A DNA stretch of 64,000 bases, taken from the NCBI GenBank assembly GCA_034620365.1, contig JAQGEQ010000094.1:145500-209499 (forward strand). The letters are read 5' to 3'. Source of the stretch: Pegea sp. RAD2-039 (Eukaryota; Chordata; Thaliacea; Salpida; Salpidae). The notes under the pieces were generated by a model that was not told the DNA's origin, did not search any database, and saw only the letters and a program-made list of their open reading frames with translations. Shown in pieces: positions 23,290 through 35,445 of this stretch. Made by a program: the position numbers and the translations under genes. How positions within the stretch are numbered: position 1 is the stretch's first letter; every line of letters starts with the position of its first letter.

Positions 23290-24240
23290 GAATGCATCCA
23301 ATTGCTATATGAAGACACGTAGCATTAAAAATGATAAATGGGAAGATATCACAGCAGATCTTTCTAACCAGCGTTCTGTTTTCTGCAAACAATTAATAGA
23401 AAATGAGAAATATGATATTAAGGAAGAGGAAAAAATTTTGGTAGCAACTATTTCATGCTATTCTTATTCATTTAAAGTTTGTACAACTAGCTTTATATTA
23501 GAAGCAAATAAAGTTAAATAAGCCTCACCATTTCATGTAAAAACTGTTGTTATTTAAGTATATATGGCAGTTTTACTCGTCATTGCTGTTTACCTCTAAA
23601 GTTAATCGAAAAAGAAGATGAAATCACAATTAGAAGTTATATACATTTTGTTAGAGCAGATGATTTAAATTGAATCTACTATATCAATAAAAGTATGCAT
23701 AGATTCATTTTAAATAAGGTTCTTAGGTTAAAAAATATATTCTAATTAGTAGTTTATTAAAGATGTAACAAATTACTTAGAGTTAGTGATTTGTATTGAC
23801 TTGTCATAAAATATTTCATCTGGAGAAGAAATCGATTTAGACTTTGTTGTTCTTGTTACAATAAAAATCTTTCAATGAATATAGGGTGAAAATAAATTTA
23901 TGTACTGCAAAAAATCATTTAATATGAAAAGTAATTTGCAAGAACATACTCGCACTGTCCACGAAAAACAAAAAGCTTTTAACTTCATTAATTCTCTTGA
24001 TCGGTTCTCGTGAAGTTGTTAAACTAACGAATTGTTTAACATTTCTTAAGTAAGGTACAAGAAATTCTCCGCACTCAGGATTGCTTTCTGATGATTTATG
24101 AGATGAAGTCACGTCAAGCTTTAAGGCTTTAGCTTATAGAATTGATTTCGACTCAAGTCATCTGTACACTGTATTTAATGCTGGTGTAAAGCATTACCAC
24201 AACTATATGCTCTAAGGTCAAACCATACAGCGCTCAGTGA
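23290..24240 (+). pseudogene. Relic resembling a C2H2 zinc-finger protein
   Basis: At about 23,900-23,990 the plus strand reads a finger-like string: Tyr-Cys-Lys-Lys-Ser-Phe, then Leu five residues on, then the EHTRTVH His pair and a linker-like EKQKAF. The first Cys of the finger is absent. It is preceded at 23,309-23,520 by a 70-codon frame without recognisable domain and followed by sequence full of stops. The spacing fits the C2H2 pattern C-x12-H-x3-H and the linker, so a decayed zinc-finger gene or transposon-derived gene is plausible but unproven. Confidence 0.35.
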
Positions 24241-24479
24241 AGATGTTAAGCTTTCAATTGATGTTAACTTGGAAGAATCGCAGAATTATCATTTAGTTCT
24301 TACATTTCTAATATTAAAAACTCAAACAAATTCACATAACTTACCCCTTAGAATATCTTGTAGACATGTAATATCATTTGAAGTGATGCTCACTATTAGA
24401 TTGCATGATGATAAAGTTAAATATCCATATTTTTCTGATTTACAAGACTGCGCGCTTGCTATAGTTTGCTTTAATTAGA

Positions 24480-25730
24480 AATTTTAACTCATTCATATTC
24501 GAACCATTACGGAATTTCCTGAGTGGTTAACCAACTGGGATAACAAAATTAATTTCATTGTTTGTTGTTTTAAAGACTTTAATTTACTTGAATATATGAA
24601 ATCGTTTCTAAAGCATATTTTTAAATTGATAGATACTTTATATTACTTCAATTTTTATTCTTCTTGTAATGTAAGACCGAAAAAAATAAACAAAATGTTT
24701 ATCAATGTTTATATTTGCTATCAAAAGACTATGTTTGAAAATAGACTATTGTATACCGACTACACAAGTGTTTAAAAAAAGTAAAGAGTTGTTGCAGATT
24801 AAATCTACAATAAAATGGTGCTTTAAAGCATCAAACAGAATTACAGAGTCTACAAGAGTGATATAGAAGAGCATTCAATTTTTAAGATAATCTAATGTTT
24901 TATAGTATTTTATTTTAAACTTAGATTTGTTTTTATTCTTTTTATCTTAAGGTTATATGAATGCGTCACGATGGTTCTTAGGTAGTTTTCCACCTGTTAG
25001 CAAAATAAAGCTAAACATTTCTTTATAAGACGTTTGAATGTATTCTTGGAAATGTTTTTTTAGTTGTTGACATAAAATTTTATTTTGTTTTAACAGCATA
25101 AAGTCATAAAGTTTTTTTATCATACAATTTGTAGGATTTGAAAGATAATAGAACGCAAAACAACGTAGGGTCACTTCTTAAACTTTTTGTTGCAAATGTT
25201 TTTGTTAAATTCACTATAGTATTTATAAATAAAATTCCTTGAAATCATTGAAAAGATAATAAATTATTTTATTTAAAATAGTTTTCTATTTACTTTATGG
25301 ATAACAAAAAATAAACATTTATGTTATTTCAGTAATATTAATTTATTATAATATCTATTTCATAAATAATTTATTTAATTCTAGTAATGTACTATATTTT
25401 TCATCTCTAAAAAGTGATTGATATTCATCAAATCCACCTTATTTATTGTTTTTGTTCAAGCTGATCTTAGTCACAGCGTTATTTGTTTAAAACTTAAAAC
25501 AAAATTAATGAATTATCTTTTCTACTTCATTGAACGAATATAAGCATTTATCTGTCTAATAAGTGTTTCATAATTATAACCAATAACATATACTTTGTAA
25601 TTACTAATATCAACTTAGGAAAGGTTAGTAAAAAGCTACTTAAAAATTTCTACTTAATTACATTTTTGTAATGATTACGCTAAACAAATTTACACTATGC
25701 GTAAAAATGAAAATTAAACATTTTCTCTAT
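24480..25730. other. Intergenic, AT-rich
   Basis: Nothing supportable beyond chance ORFs. Confidence 0.4.
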
Positions 25731-26327
25731 ATGACGTCATTGCTTCCTGATAGGAAATCATTTGATGATTCATCGCCGCCATATTCCATTTTAGATTGAA
25801 AGCTCAAAGTAACTCTTTGGTTTACTATTTAACAACCTAATATCAACAAATTGATTAAGTAACTGGCTTTCTTTGATGTTTTCCGATAGCGTAAGTATGT
25901 TCTGAATAAAAGGAAAGTGTCATTAATCAAATGATTCGTAATCTTAATTAATGCCTAAAAATTTTGTGCTAATAATTTTCGCCTTAGAAATTATCATGCC
26001 AAAATTTAAGACTTTATTAACTTAATTGATTGTTGTAATTTCACTTTAAACTAATTAATATCCGTGTAAAAGTTTTAAATTAAAAGAAAATTTATGAAAA
26101 TCTTGGAAAAAAGTTTGTCATTTTCTCAGATATTTGTGGAAACAATTTTTCGAAGAAATTAATTGTAAAACACTAAAATTAATCAAAGAAAACCGGTTGC
26201 GCAATATTGCTCATTTCGAAGATTTGACTAATAGCTTGAAGTAATAACTTTTTGTTAATTACCCTGAAATATGATATGGGAGTGATGATTCATCAAATAA
26301 TTTCCTATCAAGAAGCAATGACGTCAT
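25731..26327. mobile_element. 597-bp element with terminal inverted repeats carrying TGACGTCA
   Basis: The terminal segments 25,731-25,796 and 26,264-26,327 are inverted copies of about 60 bp, alike at most positions by eye. Each has TGACGTCATTGCTTC near its outer end and TGATTCATC further in. The interior is not repetitive and has no ORF. This is the form of a MITE-like non-autonomous DNA transposon, but no clear target-site duplication was found. It sits about 70 bp upstream of the TATA box of the TGF-beta gene, so its paired CRE/ATF-type sites could act as promoter-proximal elements. Confidence 0.6.
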
Positions 26328-26399
26328 TTGTTTAAATTCTGTTTATACTATAGTCGAAACGAGAGACTCTTAAAACTTTTTCTTTCAGTGATTTTTTTG

Positions 26400-26407
26400 T
26401 TATAAAA
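26400..26407 (+). promoter_or_regulatory. TATA box of the TGF-beta gene
   Basis: TATAAAAG 63 nt upstream of the chosen ATG (26,470). This would place the transcription start near 26,430 and leave a 5' UTR of about 40 nt. Confidence 0.6.
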
Positions 26408-26469
26408 GTAGATATCTTATTGACAAGACACCTCTTCTATTTGCTGATTTTTTGAACGGACAAAACAAG

Positions 26470-28448
26470 ATGAATCGAAAAAGTATGATTTTATTTACTA
26501 GTTGTCTCTTATGGTTGATTTTTATGGCACCTCTTGCTTCAACAAGCTTCATCGCGACCGATAGATGTGAAGAAAATGATAAAACCTGTATGCTACACCA
26601 ACGTTTACAAGACAACAGAATCAAACAATTTCAAAAGGAGTTGTTAATAAAGTTGAATATGAAAGAACCACCGAACGTGAGCAAAAGTGACTTGCCTAGT
26701 CAGATTACTATTGCTTCTATGAAGAAAATATTTGGAATCGATCGCTTGAACAGACGCTCTGAAATTAACTCTCGAAAAGCGAAAATTGAAACAAAGGAAA
26801 TTTTAAGTATGCCTAAGCTCGGTAAGTAGTTATGTTTACTTGGTTAAAATTTTTTAATTTGGAAACTTTTACTGAAAAACTGAAAGTAAGTATTATTGCA
26901 CTTACTTGTCTGTTGTAGGAATTGAATTGCTATGTTGTTGTTTAGATATTTAAAAGAATATTTTTGCAAAAACATGATTGGTTGTTATGTTACAAAAGTA
27001 TATTAAGAAGTTGTTAGTTTGGTTAAAATTTATCGTTTGTTATCTTTCATTTATTAAGCTCTCTAATTTCCTTTTTTTGCTGATTGACTGTTAGCTAATA
27101 CAATTAGAATATTTAGCAAAACTTTTGCATTAACGTTGTAAATTTTAATTTCTCGTTAGAGTATTGTGTTGATCCAAATAATAAGTTCTCTAGTTTTTAT
27201 TTCTTTACATACATATTTCCTAGAAGCAACAAAAATTGGATTTTCGATTAATTTCTAAAGATATATTTGTTTCAGTTCATAACAAAAAGATTGAAGAAAG
27301 TGATGAAGGCTGCTACTTTGAATTGACTGATGACAAAAAGAAGTTTAAAGCTCAAAAAGCAACTTTGTGGCTTTATATTCTTCCTAATACCACAAGGCTT
27401 GTACCAAGTGTTGCTCAAATCACTTTGATACATTTTGAAAAAGCTGGAAACGGAAGTTACATTCCAGTAACAGGTCAAACACTTCCTATTCCCATCAAAT
27501 CTGACAAAGGTCACTGGCTAAATATCGAGATAACTGATTCTGTCAATAGAATGCTATTTAATAAAAATATGTCTCAACTGATGAAAGTAATACCTAAACA
27601 AGATGCTCAAGATGTTATATTGACAACCAATGAAAAACAGATTGTAAGTTTTGTTTGTAAAAGATGTTCTTGTATTAACTAACAAATATTTCAAATAATA
27701 ATTCCTTTTTAAAAAAGTGATGTTTCACTTTGTTTTTGATAAATTAGCTAAATTGAAAATCAGATACTTTATTTCGAGCTAATAATGTGCCAAGCTGACA
27801 GATGTTTATAGATTCGAAAAAAGCTTCTTATCAAAAATTTAATTCTTTCATGTAATTTTTAAAATATAAAATAAAGTATGCTGAAGGGTTAAAAACTTCA
27901 AGATATAATGTTCTAATTTTGATAAAATATTACTTTTAATTGAATATTTTATTAACTTGATGGTTAAGAATAAAACATAAGTTTTTATTCTTCACTAATA
28001 TAGTTTACGACAAATAATAAAATTAATGAATTTTCAGAAACCTTATATGCAAACTGCACTTGTGGAAGATACAACCGTATTGAAAAGAGGAAAACGTTCT
28101 TCTGACTCTCAAACACCATCAGAGTGCTCTGGGAAGAATGCACATCTTCATTGCTGTTTGTTTGACATGGTACTTAATTTTGATCAAGCGGGCATGGATT
28201 GGGTTCTCTACCCAAAAAGCTTTAATGCTAAGTACTGTACCGGTGGATGTAATTATGCTCATACTCGGGATACGATGAGAGGAAAAATGGTAGCTCATGC
28301 AGCTGATTATTTAACAGAAGACCAATCTAAGAGCTGCTGTGCTCCTAAGGAAATGCTGCCACTCAGTATTATGTATCGTGACAAAATGAACAATTTTGTC
28401 ATCACAAAAGTCGAAGATATGGTAATTTCAGGCTGTAGATGTGTTTAG
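26470..28448 (+). CDS. TGF-beta superfamily ligand (activin/myostatin/TGF-beta branch), 376 aa
   Basis: Three exons: 26470-26821, 27276-27643, 28038-28448, all GT-AG, total 1,131 nt (376 aa). Residues 1-24 are a signal peptide with hydrophobic core MILFTSCLLWLIFMA. The prodomain follows to a furin site RGKR (residues 257-260). The 116-residue mature domain has nine cysteines in the order C, CC, C-x3-C, CC, C-x-C, with GMDWVLYPKSFNAKYCTGGC and terminal GCRCV. The extra N-terminal Cys and adjacent CC pair mark the TGF-beta/activin/myostatin branch rather than BMPs. Such ligands are secreted dimers that signal through type I/II receptor kinases and Smads. Translation is taken from the ATG at 26,470 because the upstream frame has no ATG. 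A TATA box and TGACGTCA-bearing element lie upstream. The exact subfamily cannot be fixed by eye. Confidence 0.95.
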
Positions 28449-28537
28449 AAAGCTATGTGTTAAAATAATTCTGCAAGTAGTTTGTCTACAGCAAAATTTA
28501 CATCAAAACAGACACTGCTTAGTAACGTTTAGTTTGA

Positions 28538-28543
28538 AATAAA
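28538..28543 (+). promoter_or_regulatory. Polyadenylation signal of the TGF-beta gene
   Basis: AATAAA 90 nt after the stop codon. A second candidate occurs near 28,672. Confidence 0.6.
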
Positions 28544-28559
28544 CTAGCTATAATATAAT

Positions 28560-30900
28560 TATGTATTTATGTAGTCTTTGCAGTTCGTTTTGTTTTCGAT
28601 AGTCTGTTAAATGCTACGACCTATTTGATGACTACTTGGCGTTTATTAAACATATTTTCATTCGTTTTTATAATAAAGTCTGAAAAATCTGTAATTTTAT
28701 GTTTTTTTAAGTTATATTAAATTTAATAGCAGTAAACTTGAATATGAAATAAAACAAAACTTATTTTAAGCTATTTTTCAGTTACACAATCAGTTTTTTG
28801 AAATTACAAAATGATATACCTATTATTGGATGAATAAATTAATTATAGATAGCGCAACGTTAGACTAGTGTGAAAAAAAAATTGTAGAAAAAGATATAAG
28901 ATAATGAAAATAACAGATAAAAACACTACAAATTAAAAAAAAAACATATACTTATGAATAATACTTTTAACAACGAGATCTCTAATACCTCCCTTGCTTG
29001 ATAACAGCATCCTGCTTTAGACGAAACCGGAGAATAAAGCTGATTTGGTAAACAAACAATCCAATAGCGTTTTTTTAACTCATACTTATCAATTTTTCAA
29101 ATTACTTAACTCCTGTTATCTTACATCTTAGTTTTTCATTTTTGTTAAATACTGTTTTTAGAGTTTTTGTTTGTTTCAAGTGTTTTCTTGTAATTTCAGC
29201 AAAATAGTTTATAGCTTTTCATTTTTACTGTTTTGTGTTATTAATGAGATACTAGAAAGCCCTCATCTCTTCTAACTTTTTTCTTTTAAATTTGCAAACA
29301 TTATTTGGTGTAATTCAATTTTAAATCTTCTTATTTGATAAACATTACTAAACAAAATTTCTTCAATTTTTTAAGTTTTAATTAATAGTTTAACTAAAAA
29401 CAACTATAAAAGTGTTTTTTATCACATTCAATCAATAATATATGTTTTAAAAAAAAGGAATGCTATAAGTTTGACTTGAAATAAAATATAAACGAATAAC
29501 AGCAAATAAGCGAGTGTATTGATGTAACTGGCAGCAATAATCATCACTAGATGGTAAAATTACAAAATCATATTTTCTGGCCCAATTTTAAAAGACTCCA
29601 CAGATTTTGACGCAATGAAGGAGTCTATTGATAATTTAGTTTATTGAGTTTATTGATAATTTATTGATCGTTTAATCCTTTTAAAATTTTTGTGATGCTT
29701 TATTTTGAACAAGAATACATAAAATATAAGAACTTATGTGACGTTTTAGTAACATAAATTATATGCAAACCAAATATATTTATATATATATCTACTTATA
29801 TATACTAAAATATATAAACTAAAATATATATACCTAATATATATATACCGAGTATTTTTAAGCAGTGACAGATATGACATAGCTTAGGGTTAAATAATAA
29901 CTAATGACTTTTAATAATTTAGCTGTTGGAAACTATTAGAGGGTGTTTAATAAAACAAATAAATCAAGAGTTATTAATTTAGAAGAAAAACAGTGCTGTA
30001 GAAGTTGAATAAATAAAAAATGTAAAAAAAAAGAAAATATAATTATATTGATGTAACCAAGAAAAAAGGTATTCAATTTGAGTAACTGTTGAAGCATATA
30101 TTCTATTAAGTTGATAAATGTAATAAATAAAGTAATGTTATGTTTAGAACAATCTTCTTGGTAAATAATAATTATTCTGTTTAAATATGAAACATCAACT
30201 GTAAATTAAAGTAAGTTTACAGATTATATAACATTTTCATTTGCTTGTTATAATTTTGTGTTTGTAAAGGTTTGTTTAATTAAATATTTGGTAAGGTCAT
30301 TAATTTCGATATTGAATATTAAGTTTGTAATACTGTTTGTGATTTGTTACAAGTAATGTGCTGTATTGGATTAGATTTATATCTTAAAGTAAGTAATATC
30401 TTAACTATTTAAAGATTTTATGAAAAGTCTTAGCAAGGATTAAATTTAACAATATCGAAAGTTAAGAAACAAAATAAGAAAAATCAATAGTAATCTAGGT
30501 TATTAAAAGCATAATACCAAATTGCAATAAATGTTGTTGAAATTAATTCAACCTCAAAATATTTTAAAGTCTTCAATCTCTTTTTGCGTTAATTTGAAAA
30601 AACTTATTTATGATTTTTGTCTTTTTAACTGTAAAAAATTATATTGTATCACTAATAACTAGTGTACTGTAAATATTTTTTCACCTCAAAGCAGCACTTT
30701 TAGCCCTTTAGTATCTAATAGTATTATCATTGATGATTACAGAACGTTTTTACCACTAAATATTCCTAGAAATTTAATGCTGTTTGCCGACGAGCAAATA
30801 TAATTATTCAGATATATGATGTGAGTTTTACTGTGACTTAATTAGAAATTGTTACAGTAACTTAACGGTTACTAGTAACCCGTTGCTTAACTTTTAACTG
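28560..30900. other. Intergenic, AT-rich with TA microsatellite
   Basis: No gene seen. The stretch 29,775-29,850 is a (TATA)n-like low-complexity tract. Confidence 0.45.
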
Positions 30901-30904
30901 TAAT

Positions 30905-31462
30905 AAATTGAAATATAATAGGTACTTTGGAAATTTGACGGATTAAATACGACTTAATTGTTATTTTTAAAATTATCCACAATTTAATTGACATTCAGTT
31001 TGATGATTTCTTTTCCATTAGTCCTTTCCTCAAGTTATATCAACTCAGACGACACACATTACATCCTAATAAGCCTATATCACCTGGTACATTGGTCAGA
31101 GCGAATTCTTTTCTCATACCGCACAATTAGTACATGGAACCAGCTGCCATCAGACATTGTCATGTCGGAGTCGCTCGCGTTGTCAAAACGAAGTTGAACC
31201 GTTATAACATTGCCAACATTGTCATTTATAAACTGTGATTTTTTCTTTTTACTTATATTATTAACATTCTTTGTAATTGTTCACTGTTATATGCTTTGAG
31301 GACTACTGAAATGCCATGTGTTACATCTTTTTCTTTCTATATTTCTGGCTTAATTATATATAATAGGTATTATATGTGAGAATGTGAGAATGTGTGTTAG
31401 CGAAAGGTGCTCTCTTCAGGTACCCTCCTTCGCATTTATTGTAATAAATAAATAAATAAAAG
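30905..31462 (+). mobile_element. LINE 3' end with (AATA)n tail
   Basis: The plus strand carries the RT post-palm block, then the C-terminal motif STWNQLPSDIV (about 31,132-31,165) and a 3' UTR. It ends in TTTATTGTAATAAATAAATAAATAAA at about 31,437-31,462. It is homologous to the copies at 3,180-3,545 and 18,105-18,665. At least one frameshift separates the Trp-Asn motif from the following basic helix. It is a 5'-truncated dead copy with the best preserved tail in the window. Confidence 0.8.
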
Positions 31463-31489
31463 AAACCATAATGATAAAGTAACAAGTTT

Positions 31490-31645
31490 CAAAAATCAGC
31501 TTAAATTCAATAATTCAGAAAAACAAAAAAATTTTTGTCTGCTACACTTACTTAAGTGCTTCATGTACTCCAACTAAAAATAAATTCATAAATTAATTTT
31601 GCATGTTAACAGAATCCATAAATTATATAAAGCAATTATTTATCA
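31490..31645 (-). repeat. Orphan copy of microexon-gene exon 6 with flanking introns
   Basis: The reverse complement aligns nearly base for base with 10,325-10,500. It contains the 22-nt exon 6 (encoding LEYMKHL), its acceptor and donor, and about 60-70 nt of intron on each side. It begins about 30 bp after the (AATA)n tail of the preceding LINE. Outside these limits there is no similarity to the microexon gene. It cannot form a gene alone. Confidence 0.85.
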
Positions 31646-32040
31646 AATCATCTTCAAATCACTGATCTTCTTATCTTTTATCTCAATCTGCTGGTATTGA
31701 AGCATCTTATGAGCCTTTTCCAGTTCTTCCTCCTAACTAATTCAACTTCGGTTAAATAATTGACAAATCTTGAACTTCCTACCTCTGAGATTTGATCTTC
31801 ATCTCCTTGAAATCACTGTTGGAGTACATGTGAGATGTTTTGAAGTTTTCATTTTCCGATTAAAGTGTTTCTGGAAAGAGATGAGAACACCTTTTCTTCA
31901 TTTTGTAGTTAATCTTTGGATAGTTGAGAGTTTTGCTCCGTCAAATCTTGATATTTTTGGATGATGTTCCTATTTTCAGATTGATGATATTCTAATTCTT
32001 TTGTGAGGTTTTGGATGATGTCATCATAAGAAGAGTGTGT
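31646..32040 (-). pseudogene. Decayed coiled-coil protein fragment
   Basis: The minus strand reads heptad-like, Leu/Glu/Lys/Gln-rich blocks: LTKELEYHQSENRNIIQ then QDLTEQNSQL at the 5' end, and LEKAHKMLQYQQIEIKDKK near the 3' end. They are interrupted by stops and frame changes. No domain beyond coiled coil can be named. Confidence 0.45.
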
Positions 32041-32184
32041 AAATATCTAATTTAGATAAATTATATGAATATTTATATAGACATTTTTCTATAAGTTTAT
32101 ATTTACATAAATATTTTAATATATTTATTTTATCCTTATTTTTTACTTGTAGTTATTTTCTATTGCATATACCTATTAATTAAT

Positions 32185-32350
32185 ACAAAAAGAAATTGAA
32201 CCGTTATAACATTGCCAACATTGTCATTTTTAAAGTGTGATTTTTTCCTTTTTTTCATTATTAACATTCCATGTATTTGTTCACTGTTATATGCTTTGAG
32301 TGCTATCGAAATACCATGTGTTACATCTTTTGCTTTCCATATTTTCAAAT
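32185..32350 (+). mobile_element. LINE 3'-UTR fragment
   Basis: About 165 bp matching the 31,195-31,340 part of the LINE copy (the GAACCGTTATAACATTGCC to GTTACATCTTTT interval), truncated on both sides. Confidence 0.75.
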
Positions 32351-32399
32351 TAATTTATAATTTATAATATATATAATACATATTTATTAATTTACGAAT

Positions 32400-33045
32400 A
32401 AGATTATAATCTATCAGCATTTCGGGGCATGATCTAGTCACGTGACCGTGAAGAAATCGCGCAACGACTACGATGATGATAATAAAGAAGACTCCACCTA
32501 TGATCCCAAAGATAATTGGGATCACACCCGATTGTGAAGTTTGGACATCTGGAGAGTTTAACAGTTTGTTTGGGTGGTCAGATGGACATGTGGGTCACCT
32601 TGGGTCAACATTGACCTTGGTCCCATATTGATTTGAGATCGAACATTTGTAACTGAACACTTTGAGGTCGAGGACAGTGACGTTGTGGATAGTTAGTCGG
32701 GCAGCTTGCTGTCCTGGTACTAAAGACGATTTGAACTTTAAAGTCCCGTCTAGTACCTTTCTATCATTTGACAATAGTTTGAAATTATCATAAAAATCAG
32801 GATGTAAAGAACTGCGGCGTTGCCACGACCATACCTACATCAATTAAATCAATTTTTGGAAGACACGTTGATCAGAAACTTACAACTTTTGCGATTCTAG
32901 GTGATGTAGATATTTTGCATCTGAGTTCAACTGTTCCAATTAACTCAGCTAGCTGGGTTCTGGGGCTCGATATAGATGGAGATCCCAGCACCGTTAATCG
33001 AATAAAAGATTCACCGGAACCGATCTAAAGATGTCGGATTTGAGA
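32400..33045 (-). pseudogene. Immunoglobulin-domain membrane protein, 3' part, with in-frame TGA
   Basis: Two minus-strand exons are clear. About 32,888-33,028 ends one Ig domain and starts the next, with the B-strand Cys (VELRCKIS). About 32,400-32,836 continues with a Trp C-strand (VWSWQ) and the F-strand LTIHNVTVLDLKVFSYKC-like pattern with D-x-x-x-Y-x-C, then a linker. After one in-frame TGA (about 32,600) come a short Cys/Pro/Asn stalk, a 20-odd residue Ile/Val/Phe transmembrane helix and a basic stop-transfer end. The exon junction is in phase 0 with consensus sites. The family would be a cell-surface adhesion or receptor Ig protein. The TGA either marks a pseudogene or yields a secreted isoform. 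GC content is higher than the surroundings. Confidence 0.6.
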
Positions 33046-33304
33046 TGAAATTAGTGATGAAGAAGCCAACTAACTTCTGAAGCTGCTTTACAGAAATAAC
33101 TGAGACTTATGAGATCTATGAGACTTTTACATTTGAAATTGTCACAATATATTCTTTTAATTTTAGTCTAATTTTGTTACTTTACTATGTATTCTTTAAC
33201 TTTACTTCTTATATATAAAAGTTTTATTTTTATCAGTTAGTTTTTTAGTTAGTACTTAAGAAATAGTTTTTTTGTGTTATATGTGTATTTTTGAAATAAT
33301 TTTT

Positions 33305-33455
33305 TTACGTTAAAACTTTGTAAAATTGTTAAAACCGTGTAAAAACGTTAACATCGTTAGAAAACTTTAAATACGGTCAAATAACGTTAAAACCTTGTAC
33401 AATCGTTGAAATCGTGTGAAAATGTTAAAATCGTTAGAAAAAACGTTAAAGTTTA
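33305..33455. repeat. Degenerate tandem repeat related to AAAATCGTTAAAA
   Basis: Roughly a dozen imperfect copies of a 12-14 bp unit built around CGTTAAAA / CGTTAGAAAA. It does not code. Confidence 0.55.
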
Positions 33456-34005
33456 AAAAGCTTTGAAATGTTTAAAGAGTTTGGTTTTTCCTGAGCCTCG
33501 AGTTTTGCGTCTGTATAGTTTCCATATAGTGTGGAGGCTGGGTTGGGTAAGTAGTTCGATTAATTGGGTGACGTAGTTTCCAGTCAGTAGGTTATCAATT
33601 GTCGGAAACAATAAAAAGCCTCCAAACTTATAATACAACTAAATAGATTTGTCTCATAAAATGATTAATTAATAGTAATGTTAAAGGACAGAGGCAGTTT
33701 TTCACAAAGGTCACTGTCCAAACACAGCCTTGCCATAGCTTCCCGAGTTTGTAGCTTTATTTTTGTCAGTATTTCGAACTGGTCAATGCTTTTAAGGTTT
33801 TAAATTTGATGACGTCATCATCGCTACCTCTTATTTGTTGCCTTTTTCGAATATGTCTTAACTACGTGGTGACGATGTCGAAGTGCTCGCGTTCCTGCTT
33901 TCATCGTTGGATCGTGTCCACGAGAGGCTGAGTGGATTGCATTTCAAGTTGAAGTTCTGAAAATGATAAGCATCCCATCCATACAGGAGACATCAGAGAC
34001 TCGAG
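33453..34005 (-). pseudogene. Decayed coding-like island upstream of the Ig exons
   Basis: The minus strand shows coding-like blocks with frame breaks. A helical block (ELQLEMQSTQPLVDTIQR, then KQEREHFDIVTT) begins after an acceptor near 33,960. A further block around 33,690-33,790 includes AMARLCLDSDLCEKLPL. A 61-codon open frame lies at 33,453-33,638. In-frame stops separate the blocks. It could be earlier exons of the Ig gene or a different gene; no domain was recognised. Confidence 0.35.
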
Positions 34006-34009
34006 ATGT

Positions 34010-35050
34010 CTGGTTTTAGAAATAGCTGAAATCTATCAATCAAAGTAAAAATAATCAAAATTTATAGTTATTTTAATCATTTTTTTTTAGCTGAGTAATT
34101 ATAGTGTTTTAGCAATCAGATAATATTTTAACTTAACTTTGTAAAAGATCTTGAAACCATTTTAAAATCAATTTTATCAGCTCTTTTAAATAGATGAAAA
34201 TTCAAATTGTATTTTAAGATCAAAAACCTTAAATTGTTTAGCTTGTGTAAAAGCTCATAAATTGAAATTATATAGATTAATAATGTAAAGAAATTTTGTT
34301 TGTATGTAAAGCTTTCAAAATTAAACTAAATTGATAAAAATAAAAAAATCTTATGAAATAATGAACTGCTAGTTTTCCAATAATCTTAATTCTTAATAAT
34401 TTTTTGATCTATAATAAACAAACAAGGTTAACAATTATTACTAACTTATTTATTAAATTTTCAATTATTTTATTATTATTAATTATTATCACTTCGATTT
34501 AATTTCTAAAGTCCTCATGTATTTCTGTGTAACCTTAGAAAATTGATATTTAGCCTCTATAAAACAATTCTAAAAAGCAGATGTTGTACTAGATTTTTAC
34601 TGATAAGTTATTATCGATTAGATATTTAGTAACAAAAAAAAAACATATAAATCTCATATTTGAAGGTTTAACTCTTAATTTTTAAGTTTCAGATTAAAAA
34701 AATTCAATCTTGAATCATTTTGTCACTAACATCCATCATGTTCTTTCTGCATCCACAATAAATGAACCAATTTTCAATCTGATATTTTTTTTTGAGATTT
34801 TAGTAATCATTCAAATTAGAATAATTAGGAAGCTTCAATATTTGTTCTTTAGTACCGTTTTTGAAAGATAATTTACAATAATTTTGTTGCTTATTTGAAA
34901 AATATTTTAATGTTATATATTTCATTTATAAATTAGAAAAACTTATCCCAAAATTTACTATTTGAAATTATTTAAATTAGAAAATGTAGATATCATTTTT
35001 CACTGTTTAAATATTAATTTGATTCGTTTTATTAATGAAATTTATCAAAA
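34010..35050. other. Intergenic, AT-rich
   Basis: No gene or repeat recognised. Confidence 0.4.
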
Positions 35051-35059
35051 GGATTAAAT

Positions 35060-35445
35060 ATTTCTTACCACACTTGGAATATTCTTTCCGACTCCATCAC
35101 TTCATCAAAATCGATCCAAATTCTAGGATCAAATATGTTTGTTGAACAATAAATCATTGATGGAATATTGGTTAAAGGAATTTACAGCTAGTTTACCAAA
35201 GAAAGTTATAAGCTTTGTGGGCTGGATCTCAGCAGCCAGTTCGTAGACCAGTTTTCTACAGTGCTTAGTGCAGTTTGAAGTTTTAAGAATTCCAAGATAA
35301 TAGCCTGATGTCATCTGCATACACAAATACACTGACACCATCTACTACTACTAATCTTTTGATGAAGTCTTCAATAAAAATAAAAAAGAGAAAGGAGCCC
35401 AGAACGGAACTTCGAGGAACACCTTTGGAGACTTGACTAGTATTT
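35060..35445 (-). mobile_element. LINE fragment with reverse-transcriptase YADD motif
   Basis: The minus strand reads GVPRSSVLGSFLFFIFIEDF (the motif before the palm) and then VSVFVYADDIRLLSW, the catalytic YADD, at about 35,285-35,440. A degraded continuation matches the copy at 18,920-19,130. It is truncated on both sides and has a frame break after the YADD block. Confidence 0.75.

Noticed and set aside
26452-26469. Upstream extension of the TGF-beta reading frame by six codons
   Set aside because: The extension begins at TTG, not ATG. Starting at 26,470 gives a normal signal peptide.
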